NCBI GenBank assembly: GCA_946183335.1
Contig: CAMGZN010000022.1
Location: 1-12,986 of the forward strand
Origin: an uncultured Caryophanales bacterium
GTDB taxonomy: Bacteria; Bacillota_I; Bacilli_A; RFN20; CAG-826
Reading direction: 5' to 3'
DNA: 12,986 bases
The notes beneath the pieces are model-generated. The model was not told the origin of the DNA and searched no databases. It saw only the letters and a list, made by a program, of their open reading frames with translations. A program made the position numbers and the translations under genes. Shown piece by piece: positions 1-6,240 of this stretch (positions are counted from its first letter, which is position 1; each line of letters begins with the position of its first letter).

Positions 1-138
1 GTTTGAGAGTTTAACAACTTCACCTTTTTGAACGTTTGATTCAACGATTTCCAAGAATTCATCAATGACCGCAGCCACATCATTACGTGGAAGATCTAAT
101 TTTTCGGCTAATTCTACGATTAGTTCGGCTTTATTCAT
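1..138 (-). CDS. hup: HU-family DNA-binding protein, N-terminal part (gene runs off the window)
   Basis: Only the first 46 codons are present, reading leftward from an ATG at 138 and running off the edge at position 1. The translation starts MNKAELIVELAEKLDL and reaches GEVVKLSN. This is the helical dimerisation half of the HU/IHF fold, up to the GEVVKL step that precedes the first beta strand. HU proteins are about 90 aa, so roughly half is missing. HU is a small, abundant dimeric protein that bends and compacts chromosomal DNA. An AAGGAG ribosome binding site lies 7 nt before the ATG, which fixes the start. The gene follows der by 54 nt on the same strand; der and hbs are also near neighbours in Bacillus. 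It may be read from der and also from its own weak promoter in the gap. Confidence 0.9.
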   Translation of the reverse strand, partial: MNKAELIVELAEKLDLPRNDVAAVIDEFLEIVESNVQKGEVVKLSN

Positions 139-166
139 TTTTGTATCTCCTTAAAAGAGTGCTCTA

Positions 167-172
167 ATTATA
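167..172 (-). promoter_or_regulatory. possible -10 element of the HU gene
   Basis: On the minus strand a perfect TATAAT lies 28 nt upstream of the HU start codon, in the AT-rich gap after der. I see no convincing -35 hexamer at 16-18 bp, so this is only a weak promoter call. Chance occurrence in such AT-rich DNA is a real alternative. Confidence 0.3.
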
Positions 173-181
173 TAACTATAA

Positions 182-197
182 TATAGAATTTTCTATA
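182..197. repeat. 16-bp perfect inverted repeat at the der stop codon
   Basis: The sequence TATAGAATTTTCTATA has two perfect 7-bp arms around a 2-bp centre. It covers the der stop codon (TAG at 193-195) and lies just upstream of the possible HU -10 box. It is all A/T apart from one G/C pair per arm and has no U-tract, so it is a poor transcription terminator. It could be an operator for HU or simply an AT-rich coincidence. Confidence 0.4.
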
Positions 198-1500
198 CTC
201 TTTTGCGTAAAACAATATCAATTGGCGTTCCGCTTAAATTAAACGACTCTCTTAAACGATTTTCGATATATCTTAAATAAGAAAAATGAGCGTATTTTGG
301 ATTATTCACAAACAAAACAAATGTTGGAGGGCATGAATTGGCTTGGTTCACAAAGTAGATTTTTAATCGTCCTCCATTAAAATCTGGTGCTTCATTCATT
401 GTTTGCGCATCCTGGATCACGTCATTAAGTAATGATGTAGAAAGATGCGTATCATAAGCAAGATGAACCTCATTTAACTTATCAAAAATGAGGTGAACTC
501 TCGATTTGGTTAAAGCACTAGTGAACACGATTGGAGCATACTCAAGGAATTTAAATTCCTTACGGACTTTCTTTTCGAAGTCCGACATCGTGTTCTGACC
601 TTTCTCAATCAGGTCCCATTTGTTGACGACAACAATAATTGCTTTCTTTTTTTCGACAGCGTAACCAACGACGTGCTTATCTTGCTCGATAATACCTTCT
701 TTTGCATCAATCACGAAAAGAACAATTTCACTTCGATCAATCGCAGACAAAGCACGTAAAACGGAATATTTATCCACTGCTTCATAAACTTTTCCGCGTT
801 TCTTGAGTCCAGCAGTATCAATTGCGACGTATTGTTGTCCATCTCTTTCAAAAGATGAGTCAACAGAGTCGCGGGTTGTTCCAACAATGTTGGAGACAAT
901 GGAACGCGATTCACCTAGAAGCGCGTTCATTAGTGATGACTTTCCGACATTTGGACGTCCAATGATGGAGAAAGTAATTGCGTCGTCATAGACGACATCT
1001 TCTTTCTTTGGAAGAACCTTAACAATCTTGTCTAAGATGTCTCCAATACCGATTCCGTGTTCTCCGGAAGTTGGAATTGGTTCACCTAGTCCAAGCGAAT
1101 AAAAGTCATTCACATTGTAAAGCATATCGCGGTTATCAACTTTGTTGACCGCGAGGATAACTGGCTTATTTGTTTTATAAAGCATCTTCGCGACGAGGCG
1201 GTCATCATTTGTGACACCTTTCTTCGCGTCAGTGACAAAAATCACGACATCAGCTTCATCAATCGCGAGTTGGGCCTGCATTCTAATTTGTTCTTGGAAT
1301 GGACGATTCGCGATTTCGATACCTCCAGTATCGATCAAACGAAAATCACGGTCTAACCATGATGCTGTCTCATATAGACGGTCACGAGTTACACCAGGTT
1401 GGTCATCAATAATCGAACGACGGCGTCCGATAATGCGATTAAAAATCGTTGATTTACCAACGTTTGGACTTCCAACAATGGCAACGACACCAAGCGACAT
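193..1500 (-). CDS. der: ribosome-assembly GTPase Der (EngA)
   Basis: Der is an essential GTPase with two GTPase domains in tandem that binds the 50S precursor and acts late in large-subunit assembly. The 435 residues match the family length. Domain 1 shows the P-loop GSPNVGKST (10-18), DTGG (57-60) and NKVD (119-122). Domain 2 shows GRPNVGKSS (181-189), DTAG (228-231) and NKWD (293-296). A KH-like C-terminal domain follows (about 355-435), ending in the basic tail VLRKRV. The ATG at 1500 is preceded by GGAG about 9 nt upstream and lies 3 nt after the cmk stop codon, so the two are cotranscribed and probably translationally coupled. The cmk-der order is usual in Bacilli. The stop is TAG. Nothing appears missing. 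Confidence 0.98.
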   Translation of the reverse strand: MSLGVVAIVGSPNVGKSTIFNRIIGRRRSIIDDQPGVTRDRLYETASWLDRDFRLIDTGGIEIANRPFQEQIRMQAQLAIDEADVVIFVTDAKKGVTNDDRLVAKMLYKTNKPVILAVNKVDNRDMLYNVNDFYSLGLGEPIPTSGEHGIGIGDILDKIVKVLPKKEDVVYDDAITFSIIGRPNVGKSSLMNALLGESRSIVSNIVGTTRDSVDSSFERDGQQYVAIDTAGLKKRGKVYEAVDKYSVLRALSAIDRSEIVLFVIDAKEGIIEQDKHVVGYAVEKKKAIIVVVNKWDLIEKGQNTMSDFEKKVRKEFKFLEYAPIVFTSALTKSRVHLIFDKLNEVHLAYDTHLSTSLLNDVIQDAQTMNEAPDFNGGRLKIYFVNQANSCPPTFVLFVNNPKYAHFSYLRYIENRLRESFNLSGTPIDIVLRKRV

Positions 1501-1503
1501 TAA

Positions 1504-2169
1504 TTATTCTCCGATTTTATCTCTGATAATTTTAAGAGCAGCTTCAACAGATTCTTCGATATTAAGTTTGGAAGTATCTAAAAGAATGGAATCTTCCGCT
1601 GGTTTAAGCGGAGCAAAGGCTCTACTGGAATCGATACGGTCACGTTTTTCCACGTCCGCAACAATATCTTCATAGGTGCAAGGAATACCTTTTTCTTGGT
1701 TTTCAATGTAGCGGCGTTTGGCTCTTTCTTCGACAGAGGCGACTTGGAAAATCTTCACGTCAGCATTTGGAAAGACATATGTTCCAATGTCTCTTCCATC
1801 CATAATGACGGAGGATTTTTCACCCATTTTGCGTTGTAATTCAACTAACGCAAGACGGATTTCCTTATAGGAAGCAATGTAGGAAACGTTACCGGAAACA
1901 TGTGGTTCTCTAATTTCGCGGGTGACATCTTTTCCAGAGCATATGACCTTTCCATCTGGGAAAAGTTCGATTTCAACTTCTGGAATGAGAGCACAACAGG
2001 CTTTTTCATCCTTTGGATCAACGCCTTTACGTAAGACGTATTCGGTAAAAGCACGATACATCGCTCCAGTATCAATGTAGGTAAAACCAAGGATTTTAGC
2101 CAAACGTTTTGAAATGGTTGATTTACCAGCAGCGGCTGGACCATCGACCGCGACAACATAATGTTTCAT
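1504..2169 (-). CDS. cmk: cytidylate kinase (CMP/dCMP kinase)
   Basis: This enzyme phosphorylates CMP and dCMP to the diphosphates using ATP, recycling pyrimidine nucleotides for RNA, DNA and lipid synthesis in the cytoplasm. The 221 residues are the normal size. Visible motifs are the P-loop GPAAAGKST (10-18), DTGAMYRA (33-40, nucleotide binding), GRDIGT (125-130), the lid arginines around RRYIE (152-156) and the RDRIDSSR region (176-183). The ATG at 2169 directly abuts the TAA of the upstream membrane-protein gene, with no base between them. Its GGAGG ribosome binding site is formed by the Gly-Gly codons at the end of that upstream gene. This arrangement implies coupled translation of the two. 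Confidence 0.97.
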   Translation of the reverse strand: MKHYVVAVDGPAAAGKSTISKRLAKILGFTYIDTGAMYRAFTEYVLRKGVDPKDEKACCALIPEVEIELFPDGKVICSGKDVTREIREPHVSGNVSYIASYKEIRLALVELQRKMGEKSSVIMDGRDIGTYVFPNADVKIFQVASVEERAKRRYIENQEKGIPCTYEDIVADVEKRDRIDSSRAFAPLKPAEDSILLDTSKLNIEESVEAALKIIRDKIGE

Positions 2170-2487
2170 TTATTTTCCTCCAAATGCCTCTTTTCCAACT
2201 AAAACAACTCCAACAATCAGTGCAGTGATAATCAAAAGCATCACCACATAAAAGAGAATTAAATTTCTCCTCTTATAGTTTGGATGAGTTCTCTCCACAG
2301 TAGATGGGACATTATAAATGTCCAATCCTTCATAAACATCTTCAAAAGCTAATTTTGTTTTGTTTTTGTTTTGTTTAAGAATCTTCTCTACTCTTTGAGA
2401 ACTTTGTCTCTTTTTTGTTTGTTTAGGTTGGTCAGGAAGTGAGGCAATCTCATTTCGATATTCACGATATTTTTCAACACGCGACAT
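2170..2487 (-). CDS. small single-pass membrane protein of unknown function, upstream of cmk
   Basis: I do not recognise this 105-aa protein. Residues 1-74 are hydrophilic and highly charged, with a lysine-rich stretch at 22-45 and an acidic patch EDVYEGLD (49-56). Residues 76-98 form one strongly hydrophobic membrane helix, followed by a short tail KEAFGGK. The RR at 73-74 just before the helix suggests, by the positive-inside rule, a cytoplasmic N-terminal domain. There is no signal peptide and no cysteine. An AGGTGG ribosome binding site precedes the ATG at 2487. Its stop codon abuts the cmk ATG and its last codons supply the cmk ribosome binding site, which supports a real, translated gene. 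It is probably the first gene of the transcript running through cmk and der. A membrane anchor or regulator of its neighbours is possible, but nothing in the sequence demonstrates this. Confidence 0.8.
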   Translation of the reverse strand: MSRVEKYREYRNEIASLPDQPKQTKKRQSSQRVEKILKQNKNKTKLAFEDVYEGLDIYNVPSTVERTHPNYKRRNLILFYVVMLLIITALIVGVVLVGKEAFGGK

Positions 2488-2564
2488 AATACTTCCACCT
2501 AATGTTGATATATTATCATATATTCATCATTACTCCATACGTATTTTTGATTATTTTTCACTCG

Positions 2565-2593
2565 TTGAAACTTACATTTAATTTCGTTATAAT
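2565..2593 (+). promoter_or_regulatory. sigma-A-type promoter of the ferredoxin gene
   Basis: The -35 box TTGAAA (2565-2570) and perfect -10 box TATAAT (2588-2593) are separated by 17 bp. Transcription should start near 2600, giving a short leader of about 20 nt before the ferredoxin ATG at 2622. The boxes match the vegetative consensus well, so strong constitutive expression is likely. The 2488-2564 side of this gap must hold the promoter for the leftward membrane protein-cmk-der genes, but I see only poor -10 candidates there. Confidence 0.8.
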
Positions 2594-2621
2594 TATCACA
2601 ACAACAACGGAGGATTTAGGA

Positions 2622-2792
2622 ATGCCAAAAGTAAAAGTTAATTCTGAAGTTTGCGCATCATGTGGCCTCTGCGTTGGCTCACGTCCTGACGTCTTCGAAT
2701 TCGATGATGACGGACATGCTAAGGCAGTCGTCGAAGAAGTTGATGGCGATCTTGGCTTTGAATGCCCATTCGGTGCAATCGAAGTTGAATAA
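2622..2792 (+). CDS. single-cluster [4Fe-4S] ferredoxin
   Basis: This 56-aa acidic protein is a small cytoplasmic electron carrier. The motif C11-x2-C14-x2-C17, followed later by C48-P, gives the four cysteines of one cubane cluster. Where two-cluster ferredoxins have a further cysteine before the first proline, this protein has R21. That is normal for the Bacillus-type monocluster family and does not mean a broken site. The reading frame is open further upstream (from 2502), but the ATG at 2622 is chosen because GGAGG lies 8 nt before it and the promoter lies at 2565-2593. The earlier start would put the promoter inside the gene. It is a monocistronic unit with its own promoter and terminator. 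Its partners cannot be read from context, though an Fe-S assembly operon lies nearby. Confidence 0.93.
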   Translation: MPKVKVNSEVCASCGLCVGSRPDVFEFDDDGHAKAVVEEVDGDLGFECPFGAIEVE

Positions 2793-2806
2793 TTAATATA
2801 TTAATT

Positions 2807-2833
2807 AAAAAGCGTCCAAGTTGGACGTTTTTT
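2807..2833. terminator. bidirectional intrinsic terminator between the ferredoxin gene and ribU
   Basis: A perfect stem with arms CGTCCAA (2813-2819) and TTGGACG (2821-2827) is followed by TTTTTT (2828-2833). On the other side it is flanked by AAAAA, which becomes a U-tract on the minus strand. In practice the loop is 3-5 nt. It lies 20 nt after the ferredoxin stop and directly beyond the ribU stop (2835), so it should end both convergent transcripts. Confidence 0.9.
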
Positions 2834-2834
2834 C

Positions 2835-3527
2835 TTACTTTTGAATTTTATCAAACAATGTGTGAGTCGATTTATAAACCAACATTGTCACAACAATTAT
2901 CATCGCATCTTTCAGTGCGTTAAACGGTAAGACGGCAATGAAGCCGACAGACCAACGAATATCTTTAATCGCTGGGTTGGCGGCTTGGCAAATTTTTAAT
3001 AATCCCGCTTCAGAAATACCAAACATTTCCATATAGAATGGGAACATCACGTAAACATTCGCAACGAGTGAAACAACAAGTTGGCATACTAGTCCAAGAA
3101 TTAATGACTTTAACGCACCTATGAAGGTGCGATGTCTTTCATAATAGACTGCAGCAGGAATAATAAATGCGACGCTATAGATAAGGTCAGCGATTTCCCC
3201 AACACAGAGTGTTGTCGTTAATGGAAGTTTAATAAATGTCTTCACAAGAAGAATGTATAAACCAGTCATTGGTCCATATGCGAACGCAGCAATAAATGCT
3301 GGAATTTCATCAAAATGGAATTCTAAGAATGATGGGAAGAACGGAACTGGGAACTTTAAGAATGGAACGCAATATAAAATTGCAGAAAATCCACCAAAGA
3401 CAGCAACACGAACTAAAAAGCGTGTTCTGTTTTGCTTTTCGACACGTCCCTTCAAGTCAAAGTAGTGTTTAGCAACGCAGAAAACAAATGCGATCAAGAA
3501 TAAACCTAGAATGATACCTTTTACCAT
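2835..3527 (-). CDS. ribU: riboflavin transporter, ECF S component RibU
   Basis: RibU is the substrate-binding membrane subunit that takes up riboflavin together with the shared ECF module (EcfA, EcfA', EcfT). The 230-residue product is almost wholly hydrophobic. It carries the family hallmark FPSFLEFHFDEIPAFIAA (64-81) followed by YGP, and later PFNALKDA (201-208). Helices are apparent around 4-20, 37-55, 75-98, 112-128, 139-160 and 194-217. The first helix and the basic linker to about residue 36 come before the point where typical RibU proteins (about 190 aa) begin. I chose the ATG at 3527, 11 nt after GGAGG. The frame is open to a GTG at 3560, but that GTG has no ribosome binding site and lies in the riboswitch linker. 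Function and control agree, because an FMN riboswitch precedes it. Confidence 0.93.
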   Translation of the reverse strand: MVKGIILGLFLIAFVFCVAKHYFDLKGRVEKQNRTRFLVRVAVFGGFSAILYCVPFLKFPVPFFPSFLEFHFDEIPAFIAAFAYGPMTGLYILLVKTFIKLPLTTTLCVGEIADLIYSVAFIIPAAVYYERHRTFIGALKSLILGLVCQLVVSLVANVYVMFPFYMEMFGISEAGLLKICQAANPAIKDIRWSVGFIAVLPFNALKDAMIIVVTMLVYKSTHTLFDKIQK

Positions 3528-3554
3528 AAAAAAATTTGCCTCCTCAGGGCAAAT
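3528..3554 (-). promoter_or_regulatory. riboswitch expression platform: hairpin that masks the ribU ribosome binding site and ends in a U-tract
   Basis: Read on the minus strand, the arms ATTTGCC (3554-3548) and GGCAAAT (3540-3534) form a 7-bp stem around the loop CTGAGGA, followed directly by six more T residues and then the ribU ATG. The ribosome binding site GAGGAGG lies in the loop and 3' arm, so the folded hairpin hides it. The stem plus U-tract also resembles an intrinsic terminator. The segment 3551-3544 (TGCCCTGA) is perfectly complementary over 8 nt to TCAGGGCA at 3673-3666 in the aptamer. That gives a ready alternative pairing when FMN is absent. Confidence 0.75.
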
Positions 3555-3571
3555 ACTCACAAAAGAATAAA

Positions 3572-3677
3572 GGTTTCTTTCATCCAGACTTTACTGTCGC
3601 TACTGGAATCTCACCAGTTCAGCCGATTGGCTCGCGGAGTTTACCGCCGGTCGGGAATTTCACCCTGCCCTGAAACG
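3572..3677 (-). ncRNA. FMN riboswitch aptamer (RFN element)
   Basis: The minus strand reads through the conserved blocks of the FMN aptamer in order: GGGCAGGGTGAAATTCCC, GACCGGCGGT, CTCCGCGAGC, GGTGAGATTCC, GACAGT and AGTCTGGATG. A short closing stem P1 is formed by GTTTC (3676-3672) and GAAAC (3577-3573). The aptamer binds flavin mononucleotide and turns the downstream gene off. It lies directly before ribU, a riboflavin importer, which is its classical target. The predicted transcription start (about 3676) coincides with the first aptamer base. All core blocks are intact, so it should be functional. Confidence 0.97.
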
Positions 3678-3682
3678 TAAAT

Positions 3683-3691
3683 AGTATAGCA
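3683..3691 (-). promoter_or_regulatory. extended -10 promoter of the riboswitch-ribU transcript
   Basis: The minus strand carries TGCTATACT: a TATACT -10 box (3688-3683) with the TGn extension (3691-3689), which can replace a good -35 box. No clear -35 is seen at 17 bp. The start of transcription would fall at about 3676, exactly at the beginning of the FMN aptamer, which supports the call. The promoter begins only a few bases after the rsmG stop codon. Confidence 0.6.
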
Positions 3692-3697
3692 CAACTT

Positions 3698-4372
3698 TTA
3701 TAAAGGTTGTTTAACTATTTCTGAATAATTTCTTGGATACTTCTTTTGGCAAGGTTTTGTCTTGGAAATCACCAGCAATTTACGGTTATCTTTCGAAATT
3801 GGTAGTTCGTAAGATTTAATAAATTTTACTGATGAATTCAGTTTTCTCAGTGCTGATTTTGCTTCTTCTAATTCTTCTTCAGCACTGCTTCCTTTATAAG
3901 CGACAAGAAGTCCATGAACGCGTACAAATGGAAGAGAAAGTTCAGCTAAAATATTGAGTTGTTTCACTGCTCGAGCAGTCACAAAATCAAAGTAATCACG
4001 TTGCTTTAAATCTTCTGCTCGACCATTAACAACGGCCACATTTTCTAAACCGAGTTGAGACTTCACTTCATTTAAGAAACTAACCTTTTTTCCGTTCGAT
4101 TCAAGAAGGGTAACTTTTAGTTTTGGAAAAGCAATCGCTAATGGAACACCAGGGAATCCAGCACCACTACCAATATCTAAAAGTCTTCCCTTTGATAAGT
4201 CGAGATAATTTGATGCTAAAAGGGAATCGATAAAATGTTTTTCTTCAATTTCATCTGGATCAGTAATCGCCGTTAAATTAAATTTTTCGTTCCATTCTAA
4301 AAGAAGATCACGATATTTCTCAAATTTCGCGACTTGTTCGTTAGTTAAAGAGAAGTATTCTTGTAGTCTCAT
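3698..4372 (-). CDS. rsmG: 16S rRNA (guanine-N7)-methyltransferase RsmG (GidB)
   Basis: RsmG uses S-adenosylmethionine to methylate N7 of G527 in 16S rRNA; its loss is known to give low-level streptomycin resistance. The 224 residues fit the family. Visible motifs are the N-terminal WNEKFNLTAI (27-36), HFIDSL (46-51) and the SAM-binding loop DIGSGAGFPG (66-75). The C-terminal YPRN...KQPL segment is also typical. The ATG at 4372 overlaps the TGA of mnmG by 4 nt (ATGA). The upstream ribosome binding site is weak, so translation probably depends on coupling to mnmG. The mnmG-rsmG pair is conserved across bacteria, often near the origin. It is the last gene of the suf-mnmG-rsmG operon, and no terminator follows before the ribU promoter. 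Confidence 0.97.
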   Translation of the reverse strand: MRLQEYFSLTNEQVAKFEKYRDLLLEWNEKFNLTAITDPDEIEEKHFIDSLLASNYLDLSKGRLLDIGSGAGFPGVPLAIAFPKLKVTLLESNGKKVSFLNEVKSQLGLENVAVVNGRAEDLKQRDYFDFVTARAVKQLNILAELSLPFVRVHGLLVAYKGSSAEEELEEAKSALRKLNSSVKFIKSYELPISKDNRKLLVISKTKPCQKKYPRNYSEIVKQPL

Positions 4373-6240
4373 CGTTCTTTCTTCTTTAAGTTTAAGATAA
4401 GAATCGAAATATCGCTAGGATTAACACCGCTAATACGACCAGCTTGTCCAATATTAATTGGGCGAATCTTATCTAGTTTTTGTCTAGCTTCTAAAGCTAG
4501 GCCATGCATATTAAGATAATCAATATCGGAAGGAAGTTTGTAATCCTCATATTTAGAGAATGATAAAGCTTCTTTTTCTTCACGTTTAATATAACCCTCA
4601 TATTTGACCATGATTTCAAGTTGAGAAACTCCAATAAAATCTAAATCAATTTCTTTCAGTTCTGGAATAAGGTCTAAGAGATGACGATATTTTACTCCTG
4701 GACGCTTTAAAAACTCAGCTGCGGAGACACCACTTGTTAATGGTTCAATGCCTTGTGATTTCAAATACTCTGTTGTGAATTTAGATGTTCCTAAGTGGGT
4801 TTTATCCAAAATTTGTCGGGCTTTTTCAATATTTTCGTTCTTCTTTAAGAACTCTTGATAACGCTCATTTGAAATTAATCCGAGTTGATATCCATAAGGA
4901 GTTAATCTTAAATCAGCGTTATCGTGACGAAGGAGTAAGCGATATTCGGCACGAGACGAAAGCAAACGATATGGTTCGTTTGTTCCTTTCGTGACGATGT
5001 CATCAATCATGACTCCAATATATGATTCATTTCTTTTAAGAATAAATGGTTCTTTACCTAAAACATAGTTTGCGGCGTTAATACCAGCAACTAAACCTAA
5101 ACCCGCGGCTTCCTCATATCCAGAAGTTCCACAGATTTGTCCTGCTCCGTAAAGACCTTTATATTTTTTAACTCTGAGAGTTAAATCAAATTGGGTTGGC
5201 ACTAATGCATCATATTCGATCGCGTAGGCGTATTTTAAAAATTCAGCGTGTTCTAATCCTACAATGGAGTGAACCATCTCGACTTGCATTTCTTCATCCA
5301 TCGCGGTTGAGAAACCTTGTAGATAAATTGATTCACCATTTCTAAACTCAGGTTCAAGGAATAATTGGTGACGAGATTTATCTTTAAACGTCATTACTTT
5401 GGATTCGATGGATGGACAATAACGAGGCCCAACACCAGTTTGAAGCCCATTATAAGTCGCTGTTCGATCTAAATTATCAGTGATTAATTTGTGAGTTTTT
5501 TCGTTTGTATATATTAAATAACAAGGTAATTGTTCTTCAACAGGAACGAATACTTTTGTTGTATAAGAAAACGCAAAATCACCAGCCATTCCTGGTTGAA
5601 TGACGGCTTTTGATAAATCAATTGAAGACTTTTTAATACGTGGGGGAGTGCCAGTTTTTAAACGAATAATTTCTAGACCCATCTTACGTAATGAATCAGA
5701 TAAACCAATTGATGGGTTTTCTCCATCTGGTCCACCACTTACAGATTTATGCCCTCTAAGGATTGCACCATCCATATATGTACCTGTGGAGATAACAACT
5801 GCTTTCGCTTTAATAACCTCTCCATCTTTCAAGATGACTCCATCAACAACGTCATCATGATAGGAAAGTGCGACAACTTCTTTCTCTAAGATATCTAAAT
5901 TATGAATCTCATCTAAAAGATGTTGCATGTAAGCTGGATAAGCATGTTTATCTTCTTGGGCTCGTAAACATTGGACTCCTGGACCTTTTCCGGTATTGAG
6001 CATTTTCATTTGCAGATACTCATGGTCCGCAGCAATACCCATCATTCCGCCTAAAGCATCAACTTCACGAACAACAATACCTTTTGCGGATCCACCAATG
6101 GATGGATTACAAGGCATATTTGAAATCATCTTCTTGTTGAGGGTGATTAAAAGTGTCTTTAAACCCATGTGCGCACTAGCCGCACATGCTTCCACACCAG
6201 CGTGTCCACCACCAACAACAATGACTTCGTAGTCTTTCAT
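4369..6240 (-). CDS. mnmG: tRNA uridine-5-carboxymethylaminomethyl modification enzyme MnmG (GidA)
   Basis: Together with the GTPase MnmE, MnmG installs the (carboxymethyl)aminomethyl group at C5 of wobble uridine 34 in several tRNAs, using FAD, NADH and a folate one-carbon unit. The 623 residues are full length. The FAD-binding GGGHAG (10-15) starts the protein. Cysteines in PCNPSIGG (C44) and GPRYCPSIESK (C275) match the two conserved catalytic-region cysteines. The SSRAEYRLLLRHDNADLRL block (428-446) is intact. The second family signature is slightly unusual: AGQICGTSGYEEAAGLG has Cys370 and Leu381 where Asn/Thr and Gln/Ser are usual. The ATG overlaps the sufB stop by 1 nt (TAATG), and a GGAAGG lies 12 nt upstream. 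Its partner mnmE is not in this window, although it is the usual neighbour elsewhere. Confidence 0.98.
   Translation of the reverse strand: MKDYEVIVVGGGHAGVEACAASAHMGLKTLLITLNKKMISNMPCNPSIGGSAKGIVVREVDALGGMMGIAADHEYLQMKMLNTGKGPGVQCLRAQEDKHAYPAYMQHLLDEIHNLDILEKEVVALSYHDDVVDGVILKDGEVIKAKAVVISTGTYMDGAILRGHKSVSGGPDGENPSIGLSDSLRKMGLEIIRLKTGTPPRIKKSSIDLSKAVIQPGMAGDFAFSYTTKVFVPVEEQLPCYLIYTNEKTHKLITDNLDRTATYNGLQTGVGPRYCPSIESKVMTFKDKSRHQLFLEPEFRNGESIYLQGFSTAMDEEMQVEMVHSIVGLEHAEFLKYAYAIEYDALVPTQFDLTLRVKKYKGLYGAGQICGTSGYEEAAGLGLVAGINAANYVLGKEPFILKRNESYIGVMIDDIVTKGTNEPYRLLSSRAEYRLLLRHDNADLRLTPYGYQLGLISNERYQEFLKKNENIEKARQILDKTHLGTSKFTTEYLKSQGIEPLTSGVSAAEFLKRPGVKYRHLLDLIPELKEIDLDFIGVSQLEIMVKYEGYIKREEKEALSFSKYEDYKLPSDIDYLNMHGLALEARQKLDKIRPINIGQAGRISGVNPSDISILILNLKKKER

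Noticed and set aside
2502..2621. A 96-aa ferredoxin starting at 2502
   Set aside because: The extra N-terminus is translated AT-rich spacer and contains the ferredoxin promoter. The 56-aa form from 2622 has GGAGG and the correct family length.
2640..2700. Ferredoxin with a lost cluster ligand at R21
   Set aside because: That position belongs to the second cluster of two-cluster ferredoxins. Monocluster ferredoxins need only C11, C14, C17 and C48, all present.
3528..3560. A longer RibU starting at GTG 3560 (11 extra residues)
   Set aside because: The GTG lies in the riboswitch linker with no ribosome binding site. The ATG at 3527 follows GAGGAGG and the regulatory hairpin, which only makes sense if that hairpin controls this start.
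3692..3709. Imperfect hairpin CAACTTTTATAAAGGTTG at the end of rsmG as a terminator or SufR-type site
   Set aside because: The stem has a mismatch and a 2-nt loop, no U-tract follows, and the CAAC/GTTG halves are 10 nt apart rather than 6. It is also far from the suf promoter.
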